A DNA stretch of 64,000 nt from Epiperipatus broadwayi (taxonomy: Eukaryota > Onychophora > Udeonychophora > Euonychophora > Peripatidae): contig JAQFVV010012434.1 of the NCBI GenBank assembly GCA_028023455.1, forward strand, positions 8,493,355-8,557,354, read 5' to 3'. Each line of letters opens with the position of its first letter. Positions within the stretch are counted from its first letter, which is position 1. Position numbers and translations under genes: made by a program. This document shows positions 60,230-64,000 of the stretch, in pieces. A model generated the notes under the pieces. That model was not told the DNA's origin. It saw only the letters and a program-made list of their open reading frames with translations, and ran no database searches.

Positions 60230-60961
60230 ATGTCGATAGGACAAGCTAATATATCGGAATTTGGGATAGATAATCCACACGAATGGCCCTTTTATGTGCT
60301 TCACTTACAAAATTATTTTAAGTTAAATAGTATTATTGAAAATGACAGGAAAGTAGCAGCATTATTATGTTTGTCAGGTAGAAAAGTTATTGAAATAGTA
60401 AACAAAGTGTATAATGGGCAAGTTACAGATAGTAGTAATTACGATGACCTGGTTCAAAGACTAACAGATTATTTTAGCCCAAGACCATCAAAGTATTTAG
60501 CTAGGTTAAAATTGAGGAACTGCAAACAAGACAAACTCGAATCGATTAAAGAATATGATATTGTTCTACGCCAATTAGCAAAGAATTGTGAGTATGGCGA
60601 CTTTGTGGAACAAATTCTTATTGACCAGTTATTATGGGGAATGAAGGATGATAAATTGTGTCAATCATTATTAATTGAAACTCAGATGACATATGAAGGT
60701 GCTATTCAAAAGGGAATAGTATACGAATCAGAACAAGCTTTAGCTTTTTCAAATAGAATGTAGGAAAACTCTAGAAATACTATTTTTAAAATAGAGAGAA
60801 AGGATAAGGATTGTACTAAAGAAGGGAAAAGTTTCGAAATAAAATGTTTTTGTTGTGGTAAAGTAGGTCAGTTGTCGAAAAGATGTAAATGGAGGAACAA
60901 AAAATGTTGCAACTGTAGGGGCAAAGGCCATTTAGCAGCAGTGTGCAAAAAACCTAAATGA
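60230..60961 (+). pseudogene. Ty3/gypsy gag with two zinc knuckles, one degenerate
   Basis: Starts at an ATG 93 bp after the PBS. The body has PFYVLHLQNYFKLN and the LLWGMKDDKL region typical of retroelement capsid proteins. One frame runs from 60230 into the nucleocapsid part, broken by TAG at 60761-60763 and TGA at 60959-60961. Two knuckles follow: CFCCGKVGQLSKRC, where the zinc-binding His is replaced by Gln, and CCNCRGKGHLAAVC, which is canonical. Gag packages the element RNA. The two stops would truncate it before the knuckles. Confidence 0.88.
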
Positions 60962-61045
60962 AAATCTGAATATGGTAAAGATCAGAAACAGTGGAAATCA
61001 GTAATTAAAAAAAAAAAAATCTTAAAAAATGAGCAGAATCAATTC

Positions 61046-61552
61046 ATGCTAGAGATTAAGTTAAGTAACAAAAGAGTGAAAATGAAAATAGATAGTGGCT
61101 CAGGAATTTCATTAATATCTATGAAAAAATGGAAGGAAATATCCACAGAGAGCCCTCAGATTAAAATACAGAAAGATAACATTAACGTTAGAGATGTCAA
61201 TGGGAACCTGATCAAGTTAATTGGGAAATCCGAAGTAATAGTTGGTTTTAAAAATAAAAACTACAAATTACCTATATATATATATATAGTAGATAAAGAT
61301 ATTAGTCCGTTAATAGGAAGAAAGTGGTTTAAAGACTTAGGCATTAAATTTAATATAGTTAAAAAGGTCTCAGTGAAAAAAGAAATGATAGAGTTATATC
61401 TTAATTTATTTACGGAAGATTTAGGTTTGATAAAATCAAAGCCAATTGACTTGCACTTAAATGAAAATGCTAAACCGGTTATTTGTAAACCGAGAAAAAT
61501 ACCTTTTTCACAAAGGCAGTTAGTAGAGGAAAAGAATAGAAGCATTAGTTAA
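61046..61552 (+). pseudogene. Ty3/gypsy protease and linker to RT
   Basis: Same frame as gag, so gag and pol look to have been one continuous frame. The aspartic protease shows KMKIDSGSGISLISM (active-site D-S-G), then PLIGRKWFKDLG near its end. The linker HLNENAKPV, CKPRKIPFSQRQ is the usual lead into gypsy RT. A frameshift near 61538 separates it from the RT frame at 61560. Confidence 0.85.
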
Positions 61553-61559
61553 AAAAGAC

Positions 61560-64000
61560 GTGTTATCCCCAGTCGAGGAGCCGGATTGGGCCACACCGAT
61601 TGTTGTGTTAACAAAACCAGACGGAAAACTTAGGCTGTGGGGAGATTATAGAACAACAGTAAATAAATATCTTAATAAAGGAGCTTACCCAGTGCCAAAT
61701 GTATGTGAGATTCTCAGTAATCTAGCTAAAGCAAAAAATTTTGCGAAATTGGATTTAAATTCTGCATATCACCAACTAAAAGTTACGGATGATACAGCTC
61801 GGTTATTAACAATTATGACTCCTTTTGGATTATTCAAATGTAATCGTCTCCCTTTTGGAATTACATCAGCTCCAAACATATTTCAAGCAAAAATAAATTT
61901 AATATTACAAGGCTTGGAAGGAGTGATGCCATATTATGATGATATTTTGATTGCTATGATGTCACCGAAAAAATTAAGAAGTAAAATTCGGGAAGTATGC
62001 GAGAAACTAAATAACGCAGGGGTAAAATTAAATGTTAAAAAATGTGTTTGGGAAATGGAAGAATTAAAGTTTTTAGGCCATCTTATTTCGGAAAAAGGGA
62101 AAAGTCCTTTAACTGAAAAAATTAGGGCAGTCAAAGATGTTCCAAGCCCAATAAATGTCAAGCAACTTCAAGTTTTCCTACGTTTGATTAATTTTTTTGA
62201 ACCTTTTCTAAAAAACAAAGTGATGGTCGCAACTCCTCTATACGAACTGCTACGGAAAGATCAGAAATGGATTTGGAATACCAAACATGAAAAAGCGTTT
62301 AAAGCAGTTAAGGAATTGTTAACCTCTAGTAGCTTATTAGTGCATTTTGATAGCGACAAAGACATCACTATTACTACGGATGCATTACAATATGGAATCG
62401 GAGCAGTTTTAGCGCATCAAATAGATGAGCATGAATGTCCTGTAGCTTATGCTTCTCGGAATTTGTCTAAAGCTGAAAAAAATTATAGTCAGCTGGACAA
62501 AAAAGCTTTGGCAGTCATGTTTGCTGTGAAAAAATTTCACCAGTTTATATATGGACGGAAATTTGAATTAGTAACAGATCACAAACCTTTGTTAGGGATT
62601 ATTGGAAAAGATCGTCTGATGCCAGAGCATTTAAGTCCACGCATACTCAGATGGGCTAATACACTTACTGCTTATGATTTCAATCTAAAATATCAAAAAG
62701 GAAAGATAATTTCTCATGCGGACGCTCTATCTAGAGTGCCCGGAAATAATGACAACTATGAAACTGATATGGAAGTTAATCACATTGACAATATAAAATC
62801 ACAAGTCATAAATAGTAAAGTAGTTCAGACATGGACAAATGAAAATGATGGGTATGCGTTACTTAGGAAATGGATAAGCAAAGGTTGGCCTAATAAAAAA
62901 CCTGAAAATGTAGCAATGGGGTTTTGGGTCAATAGATACCAATTGTCGGTCTGTAAAGGGTGTATTAATATGGGAGACAGGGTAGTTATACCTCTTATAG
63001 GGAGAATGAAAGTTCTAGAACTTTTGAATCAGGGGCACCCAGGCATCGTGCGAGCTAAAGCGCTAGCTTAGAGTTATGTTTGGTGGCCGCAGATAAGTAA
63101 TGATATTGAAAAGTATATTAAGAAATGTGATAAATGTAAGTCTGAAATAGCTCTGCCAAATAAACAGTATTCTTCTTGGCCTAAACCAATATATCCATGG
63201 CAAAGACTTCATATAGACCATGCGGGTCCAATAGAAGGAAGAAATTATTTAATTTTAATCAATGCTTTCTCTAAATGGATAGAATATCACGAGGTTAAAA
63301 ATACTAGTGCAAATGAAACAATAAAATGTTTAACAGACTTATTTTATATACATGGATTTCCACAAGTAATCGTCTCTGACAACGGAACTTGATTTGTGAG
63401 TGAAGAATTAAAAATACAATTTGGAAAATGGGACATCAAACATGTATTTACACCCCCTTATCACCATGAATGAAATGGTTTGGTGGAAAATGTGGTAGGG
63501 CAAGTGAAGAAATATTTAAGAAAAAACAAAAATACAGATATGAAAAACATCTTACAAGAATTCATGATGTATCAACATATAACTCCATCAACAACGACTG
63601 GAAAATCGCCAGTTGAAATGTTATTCGGTCGAAAAATACGAACTAATTTAGATTTTTTGCGACCTGATACACATATATATAAATATAACCAAGACCCAGT
63701 GAAAAACTTTGACATTGGAGATGTGGTAATATTCAGAGATATACTACGTAAACAATGGGCTAATGGAAAAATTGAACGAGCGCGATCAAAGCAAATTTAT
63801 GATATTAAAGGCGAAAACGGACACATATATAAACATCACAAAAATCATATTCATAAAAGTGAAGATGACATACATCTAGATATGTTCCAGCAGTTCCAAC
63901 ATGCAAATGAAAAGAATTCAGATAAACAGATGATACTGACCAACATTGAAGAAAATGTGGTTGAAGAGGATAAAATACAGATTGAAAAGAGGAAATCACC
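61560..64000 (+). pseudogene. Ty3/gypsy RT, RNase H and integrase, truncated by window edge
   Basis: RT: WATPIVVLTKPDGKLRL, KLDLNSAYHQL (motif A), PFGLFKCNRLPFGI and YYDDILI (motif C, intact). RNase H: TTDALQYGIGAVLAH and LDKKALAVMFAVKKFHQF, with the expected acidic residues. Integrase: NQGHPGIVRAKALA, YVWWPQISNDI, CDKCKS (zinc finger), then the DDE core HIDHAGPI, VSDNGT and NGLVENVV (Glu present). Three in-frame stops interrupt the integrase: TAG at 63069-63071, TGA at 63390-63392 and TGA at 63471-63473. No chromodomain was seen before the edge. Few breaks and intact RT residues mark it as the youngest-looking retroelement here apart from the first RTE copy. Confidence 0.93.

Overview
The window is AT-rich animal nuclear DNA. 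It holds three exons of one interrupted host gene, and almost everything else is transposable elements in different states of decay. The three exons (3603-3788, 10403-10840, 56866-57052, + strand) join in phase and read as part of an arthropod-type hemocyanin / prophenoloxidase-family protein: the end of the alpha-helical domain, the copper-B site (HNYGH ... RFH) and the start of the C-terminal beta domain. That family points to an arthropod. The inter-motif lengths and large introns look chelicerate-like, but the taxon is an inference. The upstream exons (including copper A) and the last exons lie outside the window, or were not seen in it.

Layout. 1-2990: a long direct repeat flanking a broken Merlin (ISXO2-type DDE) transposase. 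3603-3788: hemocyanin exon. 3789-10402: intron with a diverged duplicated block. 10403-10840: copper-B exon. 10841-56865: an intron of about 46 kb. In order, that intron carries: a short tRNA-Val-like SINE; a 7.25-kb hAT-like palindrome (14846-22097) whose left arm is split by an RTE-type LINE (15271-18545); a pair of LTR-like direct repeats around a coiled-coil ORF remnant (about 24.0-28.5 kb); a 998-bp TIR element; a second copy of the SINE; a C-rich minisatellite; a 465-bp hairpin element followed by a related tandem array; a two-ORF APE-type LINE on the minus strand (about 46.02-51.11 kb) between ATT microsatellites; and a Penelope-like element with a head-to-head inverted fragment. 56866-57052: C-terminal-domain exon. 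57053-64000: the next intron, with a second RTE copy on the minus strand and a Ty3/gypsy element (LTR, PBS, gag, protease, RT, RNase H, integrase) that runs off the right edge.

No transposon ORF appears intact: each carries frameshifts, stops, lost catalytic residues or deletions. The only sequence that looks constrained is the set of hemocyanin exons. I found no CRISPR array, operon, rRNA gene or convincing functional tRNA gene. The features most worth following up are the palindrome whose right arm preserves the RTE empty site, the retroposed tRNA-like SINE with a 19-bp target duplication, the LINE with a TAATG ORF1/ORF2 junction inside a microsatellite, and the divergent hemocyanin-like gene itself. 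All identifications come from reading translations and aligning by eye; no database search was run.
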